From Ridgeia piscesae (Eukaryota; Annelida; Polychaeta; Sabellida; Siboglinidae), in the NCBI GenBank assembly GCA_025642075.2, contig JAODUO010000117.1, positions 1 through 64,000 of the forward strand: a stretch of 64,000 nt of DNA. Reading direction: 5' to 3'. Shown in pieces: positions 10,369 through 22,760 of this stretch (its first letter is position 1; every line of letters starts with the position of its first letter). A model generated the notes under the pieces. It was not told the origin of the DNA. It was given only the letters and a program-made list of their open reading frames with translations, and searched no databases. Made by a program: the position numbers and the translations under genes.

Positions 10369-11045
10369 TATCGCTATACACTTTCTCGCTCGTGGGCACA
10401 GAGCACAGTTGATTTTCACATTGGAGACCATACTAACGTTTTGTCGATTATAAAGAAACTGTACCAGAGAAATGTTATGTTATACTCATCGCATTTCGTC
10501 AAAATCACATAACTCTAGCTCTTTTGTAATGCAAGAATGTGCGTTGCCCGTCAATATTGACAACATTTACCACGTATTTCTGCATCCGCAGGGTCGTATA
10601 TTAAAAAGGTAAAAAACCGTTATGCTAATTAAACACTTCCTAACATGCGTCATTACACTGCAGATACATCGTAGCAATTACCCTACTGGTGTGTCTGCTT
10701 TCTTGTACCCATTTCACTTCAAAATGGCTATTCAAACGTTTAAGTAACACAATTCTTTGGGTAACACTTTCACATGGTTCAGACCAGGAAGTCTAAATGT
10801 CTTCTGACCCCTCGTCGTAGTCGGTCAATGGGGTGCAACCATATCACGGTGCCCGACACATTTCTCGCATCTAGGAGAAACCTGGCAGAAAATCAAAGAA
10901 TAGCTAGTAAGGTCGTCGGACGGACGAAACCTGCAATTCGCTACTGGCATCACTTGGCTCAATATTATTTCCAAACATATTTTAGTGACAGCTACTTGTT
11001 TATTTCAATATGGGATTAAATAAACTCGTTATGGGCAAGGGGAAG

Positions 11046-11372
11046 TTATAAGACGACCGAGGGAGCACACGTGTCCCTGTTGTCGCGTGTGTACACTGCG
11101 CTTTCGATGTGATGCTCTGTCGGGGTGAAGTAATTCCGCTTTGACATGTCGCAAATAGTCAGCGGGCCTTGTCGCCAGCCAGCTATGACGGATATAGCCA
11201 CACTGTCGATCTGTTTCTCGTCCGACACTTGTACAATATGCCTGCTTAGAAGTGTTCGTGATTGTCCTTGAAACAACTGGCTGCGGGAAACTATGGGCGC
11301 AAGGGTGTTCACCGGCTTCCCTACCACCGACATACTGAACTGGTCCGATGAGGCTTCTTCGTCGTCAACAAT
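11046..11372 (-). CDS. Terminal exon of the unknown minus-strand gene, unit B
   Basis: Same acceptor, frame and stop as 7026-7352; one G/E difference (HHIESAV here). Candidate preceding exon at about 11410-11504. Confidence 0.4.
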   Translation of the reverse strand: MVDDEEASSDQFSMSVVGKPVNTLAPIVSRSQLFQGQSRTLLSRHIVQVSDEKQIDSVAISVIAGWRQGPLTICDMSKRNYFTPTEHHIESAVYTRDNRDTCAPSVVL

Positions 11373-12132
11373 CTGCATCAAAAAAGAAAAAAAGAAAAAG
11401 GAAGTCTCAATCGCCACACGGAAGATCGTAGACCATCTTGAAGTACTGCATGTATATGGTGGTGACCCGGCTCATATGATGGTTTGGCCCTATTATAGTG
11501 ACATCTGCCAAAATTAAATGACATAGTAGCTTGTAAAGTATCGTATAGTTTATTTTTATAACTTGTTCGGTAATAAATAATGTCAATGATATAATATTAT
11601 AATAGAGCGATCGTCTCATCTTTGATAATTTGAATTTCAGTTGGGAGTAGCCGAACGCACTAACTATGCCTACATTTTCGTAACTGATCTATTTAAAGGT
11701 TATTTTTGGTGAAATAGAGCAGTTGTAATAACATGTGTGCACATACGGGCGGCGCTATATTGTGAAGAGTGCTGAACCGTATCTACAACATGACACGACA
11801 TCGACGTGAGACGTGTTGACCTTTTTCACGGCGACGTTACCAATTTCTCGGTCGTCGGATATTGACATCGGAAGACAAGACGGGGACACTGCATTGGAGG
11901 GGGGTGGTAGTGATTTGACACCTGTTCGTTTACAACTGAAGAATGTTTATGGCGGAGAGTCTAGATGTGGTGGGGGAACTTAACCTTCGAAGCGTATATG
12001 GGCTACGTTATTCTAATGAAAACAGTGTGAGGCACAATTGCGACGATCTATCCCTCAACACACCCTAGATATGTCTATGGTGTAGGCCTTTGAACCCAAA
12101 TATATCTGTCCGTAGCGTCGATTACCCAGGCT

Positions 12133-12147
12133 CCGTGAGGTGGCAGC
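12133..12147 (+). promoter_or_regulatory. CTCF-like motif 1, unit B
   Basis: CCGTGAGGTGGCAGC, same position in the unit as 8098-8112. Confidence 0.4.
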
Positions 12148-12415
12148 ACTTTTCAGACCCTCAACTCTGCCAACACTAATGGGCTGCAGTTGTAACAGCC
12201 AGGGCGGCTTTACCCCAGATTAGGGTAGAGATGCTGATTGGTTCTCAGGCCGAATTTGAAATAACAAATTAAATAAGTATACCTTTTATAAGATAATGTT
12301 CTATTATAAAATATACAAAATTAAACTTATATTAACACAAAAATAATTATAAATAAAATGTGTAGTAGTTTATCAAATCGAAATTACGGCAGGATTAGCC
12401 AGTATCCGTGAGGTG

Positions 12416-12430
12416 GCAGCATTGGTTAGC
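12416..12430 (+). promoter_or_regulatory. CTCF-like motif 2, unit B
   Basis: CCGTGAGGTGGCAGC, 283 bp downstream of the first motif in this unit. Confidence 0.4.
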
Positions 12431-13238
12431 CCAAACGGATAGCATTCAAACGCTGGTAAAATCACCAGACTGTCTTCTCGGCGTAGTTCCGCAACCGGCC
12501 GACAGTCGGTTAAACGAAACTAATCCATCCAAAGATGCATAACCGTAGTCCAAGTAGTCGTGCTCGTTATTCTGTCCAGCGTACATCTTTGTTGCACTAG
12601 TCACAAGTAACTGCAGTCGTTGTTCTTTGAACTTGATTGATCCGATGGTTCTCTCACCCCTCCACGAAATATTGTATTACTACAAGATCTGGTGTTTTCT
12701 CGGACTTCGCGGTGCTAACTACAACGATTTGATAAAGATTCACGGTGAACTATCATACTGCTTACTACGTACATACATCTCAACGGGTCAAATTTTAGCA
12801 AAACTCAATATAGTTTGCGTGAAGATGTAGACCTGTATAATTGTGGTCACGGTGCATTTTCGAAGTAGTCATTTCGCTCGGGTCGTGTATCTCTAGGTCT
12901 GTACGGCCTTCGTTCGACTGAATAACGCTTCGAAAGAAAAAATAGGTATACCACATGTTTCATTTTTTCAGTTTTATTACTTAACAAAATGGTACATCGA
13001 ATGACGAAAAAGGCACCGTCAACAATCAACCAGTCATTTAGATTAGATATGAAACATATCTGGTTAAAATGACTGACAGTTGAAGACGGCGGGTAAGCCA
13101 TGGAAGGAATCTGCAAGCCGGCGAACCTCCAGCCCCTTTCGGGGAGGAGGAAGTCTGATTTCCCAGTGCTTCAACAGCGAAAGGAGTTTACTCTCTCCCG
13201 ACCATGGTTACCGAAAATAAATTACACCGATCTACACC

Positions 13239-13574
13239 CTATAATACCGTAACATTTAACGTCCGATAATTGTGAATAATGTCACTGTAACGTAAGTTCG
13301 GCAGCCGCTTCATTAACTTGAATTGAATCCGACGTCTCTTTCCTTGCGACCGATGTTCAATATGAAAGCCTCTTCGAGTTCCAATCCGATATGGCCGTAT
13401 CGCGCGCGTCGTATAGTTTGCAGAGCCTATAGTCCACATCTCGATGTCATCGTGGCCGTTTACTACAACAACATTGAAGCGATTTAATAGTAAGGGTATC
13501 AATAACGAGCAGCTATAGACGGCGAGGAAGAAAACGACAAAACAATTGAGAAAACTAACCTGTCGCGGATCCAT
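13239..13574 (-). CDS. 111-aa minus-strand ORF with a membrane-like segment, unit B
   Basis: Differs from the unit A copy at one residue (GSANY versus GPANY). The fifth codon is followed by a GTTAGT donor-like site, so the same doubt applies about whether the bulk of the frame is exon or intron. Confidence 0.35.
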   Translation of the reverse strand: MDPRQVSFLNCFVVFFLAVYSCSLLIPLLLNRFNVVVVNGHDDIEMWTIGSANYTTRAIRPYRIGTRRGFHIEHRSQGKRRRIQFKLMKRLPNLRYSDIIHNYRTLNVTVL

Positions 13575-13589
13575 TTCGCCTAGGTATAC

Positions 13590-13735
13590 ATCTTACGCCC
13601 TTCTCGTTGTCTCGTTGTTGGGCGGAAACCGCAATCACGTGACGACTAATTGTGAGAATCCGCAGTTGCGCAATGCGCAACTTCCTGACAAAGCAGTGAC
13701 ATTTGCGCATGCGCCAATTCTTATATTTCCCGTGC
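13590..13735 (-). promoter_or_regulatory. Promoter-like block of the tandem unit, copy B
   Basis: Same CACGTG, TTGCGCAATGCGCAA, ETS-like and GCGCATGCGCCAAT motifs as 9560-9700. Confidence 0.45.
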
Positions 13736-14029
13736 GTGTACATTCGCGGGTGCTTTCGCGTATTTCTTTGTGTATTCGTATTATTTTAAAACATTAACCT
13801 TTCACCCTAGAAGGTTGACTTTTGGGACACTATCCGCGAGAGAAATATAGAAGACAATTCGAGAGCGTACGTAATAAGAACGGGTTATAGGGAGAAAACA
13901 CGTTTGCTTTCGCCACAGGCGTCTATTACAACGTTGTCTTCATGTCCTATAAATGGTTAGGAACGTATCCAGAAATGCCCACTGCATATATAACATGCAC
14001 TGACAAAGGTGCCGTAGAAAATTCGTGAA

Positions 14030-14344
14030 ATGAGAACATCATATATTCCAAGAAACCACTTTCCTTCCTGTCACCCGTTAATTTCTGTTAAAGCCAGAGA
14101 GTTATTGGTCGTGATAATATCACCAATAAAAATACATCTGTGTCACTTCGCCGAAGAACCGCAGTGTCCTCGCACTTACACTAGCTTGACAGCTGAAATA
14201 CCGATCTGGCTGAACAGAAACGTAACTTCTATTGACATAACACAACACAAGACATCACCAGTCCTCACAGACGTTCAAACAACCTGCATACTGCTGATGC
14301 GTTTACGAACTCTTTCGTCGGTTAATGGGCTAATGACACCTTAA
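14030..14344 (+). CDS. Conserved 104-aa plus-strand ORF, copy C
   Basis: Third copy of the frame at 6032 and 10054, still open (HLCHFAEEPQ). Unknown function. Confidence 0.22.
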   Translation: MRTSYIPRNHFPSCHPLISVKARELLVVIISPIKIHLCHFAEEPQCPRTYTSLTAEIPIWLNRNVTSIDITQHKTSPVLTDVQTTCILLMRLRTLSSVNGLMTP

Positions 14345-15229
14345 TATCGCTATACACTTTCTCGCTCGTGGGCACAGAGCACAGTTGATTTTCACATTGG
14401 AGACCATATTAACGTTTTGTCGATTATAAAGAAACTGTACCAGAGAAATGTTATGTTATACTCATCGCATTTCGTCAAAATCACATAACTCTAGCTCTTT
14501 TGTAATGCAAGAATGTGCGTTGCCCGTCAATATTGACAACATTTACCACGTATTTCTGCATCCGCAGGGTCGTATATTAAAAAGGTAAAAAACCGTTATG
14601 CTAATTAAACACTTCCTAACATGCGTCATTACACTGCAGATACATCGTAGCAATTACCCTACTGGTGTGTCTGCTTTCTTGTACCCGTTTCACTTCAAAA
14701 TGGCTATTCAAACGTTTAAGTAACACAATTCTTTGGGTAACACTTTCACATGGGTCAGACCAGGAAGTCTAAATGTCTTCTGACCACTCGTCGTAGTCGG
14801 TCAATGGGGTGCAACCATATCACGGTGCCCGACACGTTTCTCGCATCTAGGAGAAACCTGAAGAGTGCTGAACCGTATCTGCAACATGACACGACATCGA
14901 CGTGAGACGTGTTGACCTTTTTCATAGCGACGTTCCCAATTTCTCGGTCGTCGGATATTGACGTCGGAAGACAAGACGGGGGCGCTGCATTGGAGGGGTG
15001 GTGGTAGTGATTTGATACCTGTTCGTTTACAACTGAAGAATGTTTATGGCGGAACGTCTAGATGTGGTGGGGGCACTTAACCTTCGAAGCGTATATGGGC
15101 TACGTTATTCTAATGAAAACATGTCGAGGCACAACTGCGACGATCTATCCCTCCACACACCCTAGATATGTCTATGGTGTAGGCCTATGAAGCCAAATAT
15201 ATCTGTCCGTAGCCTCGATTACCCAGGCT

Positions 15230-15244
15230 CAGTGAGGTGGCAGC
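15230..15244 (+). promoter_or_regulatory. CTCF-like motif 1, unit C
   Basis: CAGTGAGGTGGCAGC; the core is kept although the unit has diverged. Confidence 0.35.
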
Positions 15245-15502
15245 ACTGATCAGCCCCTCAACTGTGCCTACACTAATGGGCTGCAGTTGTAGCCGCCAAG
15301 GCGGCCTTATCCCAGATTAGGGTAGAGATGCTGATTGGTTCTCAGGCCGAATTTGAAATAACAAATTAAATAAGTATACCTTTTTATAAGATAATGTTGT
15401 ATTATAAAATATTCAAAATTAAACTTACATTAACACAAAATTATTAAAAATAAAATGTGTAGTAGTTTATCAAATCGGAATTACGGCAGGATTAGCCAGT
15501 AT

Positions 15503-15517
15503 CCGTGAGGTGGCAAC
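15503..15517 (+). promoter_or_regulatory. CTCF-like motif 2, unit C (degraded)
   Basis: CCGTGAGGTGGCAAC; one core change relative to the other copies. Confidence 0.3.
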
Positions 15518-15760
15518 ATTGGTTAGCCCACACGGATAGCATTCAAACGGCGGTAAAATCACCAGACTGTCTTCTCGTCGTAGTTCCGCAGCCGACCGAC
15601 AGTCGGTTAAGCGAAACTACGCTAGCTGTAAACAACATGTTTAAGGATTTCGTCTGGTGCGACTGAATAAATGTCTAGATGATTGTTAATTGGAACAAAT
15701 AAATATATGATTCTTCAAACTGATATAAAACACAGTTCGACGCTTTGAATTTCATTGCTG

Positions 15761-15990
15761 TGTAATTGTCTACTGAATGATTTCCTAATGAGTGTTATAT
15801 GCAAGACTCCACCCCTCATGACTTAATTACCTCAGGGGTGGAGTCTTGCACAACACTCATTAGGAGATCAGTCAGTAGAGTATTACAGTGGCGAGCGCGC
15901 CAGGATACTGTAATGGTCTAGTGACTGATCTCCTAATGAGTGTTGTGCAAGTCTCCACCCTGAGGTAATCAGTCATGACTTAATTGCACT
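15761..15990. repeat. Three-armed foldback repeat
   Basis: The segment CCTAATGAGTGTTxTxTGCAAG.CTCCACCCC occurs forward at 15783-15816, reversed at 15833-15875 and forward again at 15931-15964. TCATGACTTAATT flanks the first and third arms (15817 and 15973). Arms two and three pair for about 60 bp around a GCGAGCGCGCC loop. Probably a MITE or nested MITE pair. Confidence 0.75.
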
Positions 15991-16059
15991 ACCTACATGT
16001 CAGAGAAGTTACAACTCGGGACCTACTGCTTTGTCAGCCTCTAATCGCAACTCATCACA

Positions 16060-16122
16060 AGAGGACCACATTGGAAAGACAGGAGGACCACATTGGAAAC
16101 AGGATGACCACATTGGAAACAA
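16060..16122 (+). repeat. Three tandem copies of a ~20-bp unit
   Basis: The unit GAGGACCACATTGGAAAC is repeated three times with one- or two-base changes. Confidence 0.8.
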
Positions 16123-16162
16123 GTGTACTATTGTGTGCTTTAATGTGTCTATATCCTCGGTA

Positions 16163-16166
<4 letters not shown>

Positions 16167-16220
<54 letters not shown>
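16167..16220. repeat. (TA)n microsatellite
   Basis: About 27 uninterrupted TA dinucleotides. Confidence 0.95.
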
Positions 16221-16223
<3 letters not shown>

Positions 16224-17435
16224 TATTTCGTTATTTGCTTATGCATTGTATACAAATTCTTTTATGTATTATAATGTTTTACCAAATAAACTCAGTCAAT
16301 CACACAACACGCAAGAAGAGTGTTTGTCTCTCTACGATACTATAACAGCAGAAGTCCAAGTTCTGTTTGTCAGCAAACACGTTTTAATCCAACCAACGCA
16401 CAGTACAATCATCTTGCCCTTCTGCCCCTCCTTCCTTCTCTGCTACAGACATAGGCTTATATCCTATCTACCAAGGACAACGCTCTGGCTAGGCTTCGGA
16501 CAACACTCGGACAACGCACTGGTTATGTACGCGAGATAATAATAAGCTGGCTGTGGTGTGGGATCCTTCCTTTCTAGAAGGTATGTCGCCTATGCCCCAT
16601 TATCCTAAGTTTAGCACCACTGCATGACCATCTCTCCCAGCAGTGGGTCTGAGGCCAAATTAATAGCGAACCTTTAACGTAGGTAATTAATAGCCCACAG
16701 CACATTAGTCCATGCTAATAATATATCTACGACTTCCTGTAACTTTCCTCCCTTCCCAGTGCTTACATATATTTGCTTCAAAATAAATCCTTTCGATTCT
16801 AAGCTTAGCTTAGGTCAAATGCTGAAACTCAGACTGCCTAAGTAATACATTTTCGTTTTCTGGATAGCTGTTTCGTCTTTTACAAATATTTAATATAATT
16901 GTCGACGTTCCCAAGTGCATAAAATTGGCGTAAAAGTTGTATTTTGCGCAATTCTTCAATTATATTCATTATATACGCCCTTTGCTCCTCTTCCGCCGCT
17001 GTGCGTTGACATGCCTGGATTGTTTCCGCAGTCAACGAGGCGGCAACGACATCGTCATATTTGTTATGGTAACAGCCAACTCCAAGATCATAATATATTT
17101 TTTACGGATAAAGATGCAATTGTCTTGTAAAAATTGTCAAGTAAACGCCAATGGGGCAAAGGCATATTTATTGTGCATTTGAGTATCACGCCGAGCTAGC
17201 ACCGACGCTAGTCGGTTGGTGTGTGTGGGCAGAAGTCGGAGGAACTAATTGGCGTTTAGCACCGACTGCTTCTTTACGCCGACTGCCAACTGAAGTTGGT
17301 GTTCACGTGTGCCTAGCATTATATACAACGATGAGAGACACTGGTAGCAACCCGCTCACACCAGTTCTAACTGACACCGTAAATGCATCCCCGCAATCAG
17401 ACACAATACACGCCAACGCGCACACAACCGTAATT
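16221..17435. other. No gene seen
   Basis: Non-coding sequence. Near 16993-17046 a short inverted repeat (TTCCGCC..GTTGAC and GTCAAC..GGCGGAA) brackets about 25 bp. Around 17195-17300 the words CACCGAC and CGCCAATT/GCGTTTAGCACCGACT recur. Confidence 0.5.
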
Positions 17436-17706
<271 letters not shown>

Positions 17707-17801
17707 GTACTCACACGTTCACGAACGCACGCGCGCCTGCGCGCACTATCTGTAATAATACATACAATTATTATGGACTGGTATACTTGAGATTTGCGTA
17801 A

Positions 17802-17816
17802 TCGCTAGGTGGCAGC
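17802..17816 (+). promoter_or_regulatory. CTCF-like motif outside the tandem units
   Basis: TCGCTAGGTGGCAGC has the AGGTGGCAG core and a better 5' half than the copies in the units. Confidence 0.4.
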
Positions 17817-19500
17817 ACACGACTATACGTTAACATATTTGACTGGCATCAGCAAAAATGCTAATTTCCCGCATGACACGCGCGTTATCTTGTCATTGTT
17901 TCAGCGTGTCCCAGAAATAGCCATTTTTTAAGATAGTTATTTTTCTGATCACAAACTTGGATATGTAAAATGAAAGTAAGTTCGTGAACTGTTTCATAAT
18001 ATGCATGTTGCTGTGCGTTATTATTGGGTGATCGCCGATTATACATTCTTGATGTGCACACGTGTACCCCACGTCCGTCCCGCTAGAATAAGTCCTGTTG
18101 CCGCGCTGCTGGTGCATAGAAGTAACTAGCGCCGCTTCTCTGATTGGTTAAACTGTACACACCATACTGTTGTTGTCTCGACGAATGTGTCGCCGGTGTA
18201 CAATGGTATAGATAATACCTGTTCATGCCAGCAACAAGTGTGCGGATCTCGTGCAGACAACACGACATTTGGCGATCGCTCTATCGGGTAAGAAAATGCA
18301 CACACAAATGTATACTGCACCATTACGAGATATGGTAATATTAAAGGAAGCCATGTCTTGTAATCTGAGTAGGGCAAAGTTATATCAACACAGAGTACAC
18401 TGTTAGTGGTAATTCCGGGCCGGGATGTTGCAGAAGGAAGGTCGCGCACGAAGCATGTCTTGCATCAAATAGAAACAGCTTGAAATCGTGGCTATGGTGA
18501 CGTCATGTTTTTTAGGGTCCGAACATTTACCCATTTACCCAAACTGCCATGTTGCTGTCACCGTACATGTTGGTCACGTGGGGCAGTCTCTGTACAGTCT
18601 TTCTTCAGATGCCTCTAAATCTATCCCTCAGGCTCAGTGCCGTTTAATGGTGAGCAGGAAATGTGTTCGCGCAAGTTGCAGGAAATGGGCGCTTGAATTT
18701 AAAATGTATTAATTCGGCAAAATGAATGTTGCTTCCGATATATTGTTAAATTGTAAACAAAACATTATTGCGTAAACAGTTACGTTTAGCGGTGTCACGG
18801 TAGTCGACGCTAACTGCAGTGTGCCCTTTGGCATATATATTATGGCGCAATATTAAGTTATCACATAGCATTAATGAACTTCCTGTTAAAATAACCTTCT
18901 ACCAAACAGTATAATGATGATTCCGGGGGCAGAACAGACTACTTCGGTTTAAAATGATTTTTTTACTTATAATACTAGATCGCCGATTTATGGACTAAAT
19001 TTATTTCTTCCGGAGTTTTAACCCGACCTGATTTTGTTGCGTTTAACGACCATGCCGGATCAGTGTGTATTGATATACGTTTAATCCGCCATTAAAAGCG
19101 TCCCGAGTGATCAGTCACGGGTGAGGAAGAGTGCGATTGCTTGTTGAATAGACTAGGAAGTCTTTGAAAGCGACCACGCCAATTGGCACACTTCGGATGA
19201 CTGGGAGACTTAATTATAGATCAGTACGTCTACCGCGATAGTAGCTCCAGGTTACCGCGATAGTATCAGGTCAAGAATGAACCTCGAGCGGCGGCTGGTT
19301 CTCGCACGCGACCCCAGGGTCTACATAAAGTACATGTAGATTCTGACAGCGCCGTGGCAGCTTGCCAGGGTAGTCTGTCTCGAGGGGCGTCGGGTGCTCT
19401 GCTCTACACGACACGTTTAATTACCACGCAACAGTCGAGTCTTATGGGGGAATAAAAATGGGCGCGTACACTTACGGCGATTGCCGCATACATACACTAT
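17817..19500. other. No gene seen
   Basis: Mixed-composition non-coding DNA. A CRE-like TGACGTCA lies at 18498-18505. TACCGCGATAGTA is repeated at 19230 and 19254. Open frames here are short and lack family features. Confidence 0.5.
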
Positions 19501-19504
19501 ATAC

Positions 19505-19935
19505 CAATATTTTAGACCCTCAGTGTTTTGAAAACGTCACGGGGGATGCATTTTAATTGTTTGGACTGTCAAACTTGTGTATAGCGCCTCATTGCTGCCT
19601 CAAGCCGTCAAGGGATGCGACTGGGGTTTTTGCCCCATGGTGGGTTCATTTGAGAGCCTCAATATTTGTTTTGATACCGTCGGGGGGGGGGTAAATTAAA
19701 AGTTTGTTTGTAACTCTCAATTTTTTTGGGGGGGAGCATTTTAGGTTTTTGGAATGGTACCACTGTGTTTTTTAGAGCCTCGATGTTATTTTTGAGATCC
19801 CATTGAAAGTGCATCTGTTTTTTTAAATCTCAATATATTTTTGAAATCATCAAAGGGTGCAACTGAAGGTTTCATGAGAGTCTGAAGTATATCTTAGCGA
19901 ATCCCAAGAGGTGCAATTCAAAGTTTACGGTGAGC
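19505..19935. repeat. Degenerate tandem repeat, ~50-75 bp unit
   Basis: Lines resembling AGAGCCTCAATATTTTTGA followed by a GTCAAAGGGTGCAACTG-like stretch recur about seven times (near 19512, 19586, 19657, 19708, 19777, 19827 and 19879). G-homopolymers sit at 19682-19690 and 19729-19735. Confidence 0.55.
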
Positions 19936-20126
19936 TTCAATCCCCAATCCTGATAAGTTACTGTTTGTTATGTGTATACGCCTGGCATTAGACCAACGTA
20001 GCGATAAATCTATGGCACCGATCTGTCGTGAGGAATGAATGCAAAATCTGAGTCACCACCATGCCGGCCGAATCGGGTGTACTCTGGCCTTTTCTTTATA
20101 CACGCATCGCAGACAGCCGCGCTTAT

Positions 20127-22048
20127 TGATCTCGGCTGCGATATAGCTCAGTGCCGTAAACTAAACGTACACAATGCATGCGTAATAGAGAGGACACGGT
20201 CCGATGCCTTAGACTTAGGCACCTATAATTATAGAACCCAGAGTGCATGGTCAGGCTCCATTCAGTCACGATGCAGACCTTCCTCGGTGCAAGTTACAAA
20301 GATCACAATAGTCCACATTGCATACACATACCTGTGTCTATACTTGTAATTAGTACTGGTGAGACTTCCCGGCTACATTTTCCCGGCTACATTTTCCATG
20401 CATGGCACTTTGTCCAGGCACTTCGGTATGTATTTATCAGCTCATACAATAGGGTCTCGATCTTTACTTCTACAGTTCCCACAGCAGCTGCATTCAACGA
20501 TGGAGTCGGGGGATGTTCCAATATATGGTCTTAGGTCTTAGGTGATTACCTCCAAACAGCCCAAACTTGGGCTAACGCAGGAGTTGTTCTTCTCTATAAT
20601 TTGTGAGTCCACTACAGGTTACACATTTACCCCCTGTGTGGGATCTTTTACTTCCCCTGGCATAGACACCAGATAGAAGGGACCACCGGCTGTTAGTGTT
20701 TCTTCCGAAAGACACAGGCAAATGTGGGGTGAAGAAATTGCCTAAGTTTCGAAACGGCGGTAGGTGGAATTGAACCACCGTCCCCTCGATTGACAGTCCG
20801 GCGCTCTATCGCGCGACCACCGCTCCCCATATGGATAGACACTGCTTATGGCGAAGCCTCTCTTCTCCATCTTGAAGGAGTCATGTGACTGCTCCATCCT
20901 GCTCCTGTAGGCTGCCAAGCCATCCACCTCATGCTGACAGGAGTGACAGCTCTATAGGGCCTGCAAGTGGGTCACGATACATGGCGTGACTCCGCGCGAC
21001 TGGAGCTTATTGGGGACTAAGCGAGACTAATTGGGGACTGGACACAAGAATAATATCCTAACGATGGATGACAGTTGTAGCTTCCGACTGATGAATACTA
21101 GGAAAATCAGTTCATAAATATCTTGTGTTATACGTTTCTTATCTTAAATGTCCGATTTAATATTGAGTTTATCACACTATCATAGACACATTGCGATTTA
21201 CGTAGTGCAGATAATAGATACGATGTTAGGTCGTATGTGTCTTTTACAGGATTTGCGTTTTACATTGCTGTACGTTGTGGTTTCGATAAGCACTTATATC
21301 TGACAAGTTGTCTAAATGCACATAATCATAACACATGTATACGTTTGGCCCAAACAGGTTGTGCTGCGCGAAATACGGCACTCTTCATTATTAGTCAAGA
21401 TCGCCAAACACAAGTACTTGCCGCTATTGCCATGGCAACCACCATAATAATCGATTAAAATTCATGATTTCCGTGATCATTGTCACCGGCAAAATGCTCC
21501 ACTGGTTCTGCTTGTAATAATCCTTCGGACAATATAACTGAAATACGCTATTTCGGGACAGTTCGATTATTACGACCAAAACAAAACAAAGTCCTATATG
21601 TTAACATGGAGTATATGGACCTCCTGCCCCCAACTGCCCCCAGCCTCGTTTTCGCGCGCGAGACTTGCACGCCCTATTGCGTTGCATTCGTTCTGAAGCG
21701 GCCTGTGTCAGGATAGCAGATCGCCTTGATGAGGCTCCTGGCAGGCTTCTCTACTCTTGTCCTACAGACGGCCTTCATCCTGGAAGCTGTGATTCGGCCA
21801 GTGTGGAATCTCCCGCCATTCTTTGCAGTCAGCCTGCTGCCTCGTCCGTTCTTCGAACAGCTGGACTTGGTCATTTGTGACACAAATGGAGTCGTACACT
21901 TGCTCACACTTATGAAACAATTTTCGTCCTTGGACTGATGAAATGCATTTTCATCTCGAAATTCAGATAGTAGCAGTGATTTGTCGAAATATTTTTTTAT
22001 TAAGCTGTCTCGGGACATAACCCTCTGCATAGTCCGACACGAAGGACA
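20127..22048. repeat. 1.92-kb direct repeat, left copy
   Basis: Matches 29295-31239 from end to end in the same orientation, with roughly 25 differences by eye plus a ~21-base insertion near the start of the right copy. It ends GAAGGACA exactly where the internal element begins. It contains a reverse-oriented tRNA-derived SINE. The small open frames inside show amino-acid-changing differences between copies and no known domain. Confidence 0.95.
20540..20830 (-). mobile_element. tRNA-derived SINE, family 1, left copy
   Basis: On the minus strand it begins GGGGAGCGGTGGTCGCGCGA (A-box region). It carries an anticodon-like GTC loop (Asp-like) and a B-box GGTTCAATTCC, followed by a body with CATTTGCCTGTGTCTTTCGG. 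The same sequence is at 29731-30021 (-) and 60623-60920 (+). Confidence 0.88.
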
Positions 22049-22159
22049 TACCCAGTGGGCAAAAGTGGTATATTTTGACGTCTAAAAGACGTCTTTTTTT
22101 GACATCTAATGGCGGTCAAAATCACGCAAAATATGAAAGACTAAATGACGTCAATGATT

Positions 22160-22760
22160 AGACGTCAATCTTGAGACATCTTTTAGATGTCAAAATTTAG
22201 ACGTCAAAAAGATGTCCTATTTTTGATATCTAAAAGACGTCAAAAATCATGCAACATTTTTACGTCAATCTTGAGACATCTTTTAGATGTCAAAAATTTG
22301 ACATCGAAAAGATGTCCTATTTTTGATATCTAAAAGACGTCAAAAATTATGCAACATTTTAACGTCAATCTTGAGACATCTTTTAGATGTCAAAAATTAG
22401 ACGTCGAAAAGATGTCCTATTTTTGATATCTAAAAGACGTCAAAAATTATGCAACATTTTAACATCAATCTTGAGACATCTTTTAGATGTCAAAAATTAG
22501 ACGTCGAAAAGATGTCCTATTTTTGATATCTAAAAGATGTCCAAAGTCAAGCAACATTTTAACGTCAATCTTGAGACATCTTTTAGATGTCAAAAATTAG
22601 ACGTCGAAAAGATGTCCTATTTTTGATATCTAAAAGATGTCAAAAGTCAAGCAACATTTTAACGTCAATCTTGAGACATCTTTTACATGTCAAAAATTAA
22701 ACGTCGAAAAATCATGCAGTATATAAAACTAAATGATGTCAATATTTTTATGTCAATCAT
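22160..22760. repeat. ~100-bp tandem array with GACGTC-type palindromes (left subterminal)
   Basis: About six copies (near 22170, 22272, 22372, 22470, 22570 and 22671). Each has a GACATCTTTTAGATGTC palindrome and a GATATCTAAAAGACGTC near-palindrome. The last copy decays after 22700. Confidence 0.9.

Larger units (their letters stand above)
9764..13796. repeat. Tandem unit B (~4.03 kb)
   Basis: Second complete unit, collinear with unit A from end to end and nearly identical to it. Confidence 0.95.
13797..15619. repeat. Tandem unit C, internally deleted and truncated
   Basis: Collinear with unit B to about 14859, where it jumps over ~890 bp (10877-11765 of unit B), removing both exon-like frames. 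It ends after CCGACCGACAGTCGGTTAAGCGAAACTA at 15619, where homology stops abruptly. A shorter loss of ~55 bp lies near 13872. It is more diverged than A and B. Confidence 0.92.

Noticed and set aside
21674..22030. 118-150-aa minus-strand frame in both 1.92-kb repeats
   Set aside because: Four amino-acid changes between the two young copies and no silent pattern; no recognisable domain. It may be chance.
22160..22760. CRISPR array
   Set aside because: Repeats are near-identical over the whole ~100-bp period with no unique spacers, in eukaryotic DNA inside a transposon.
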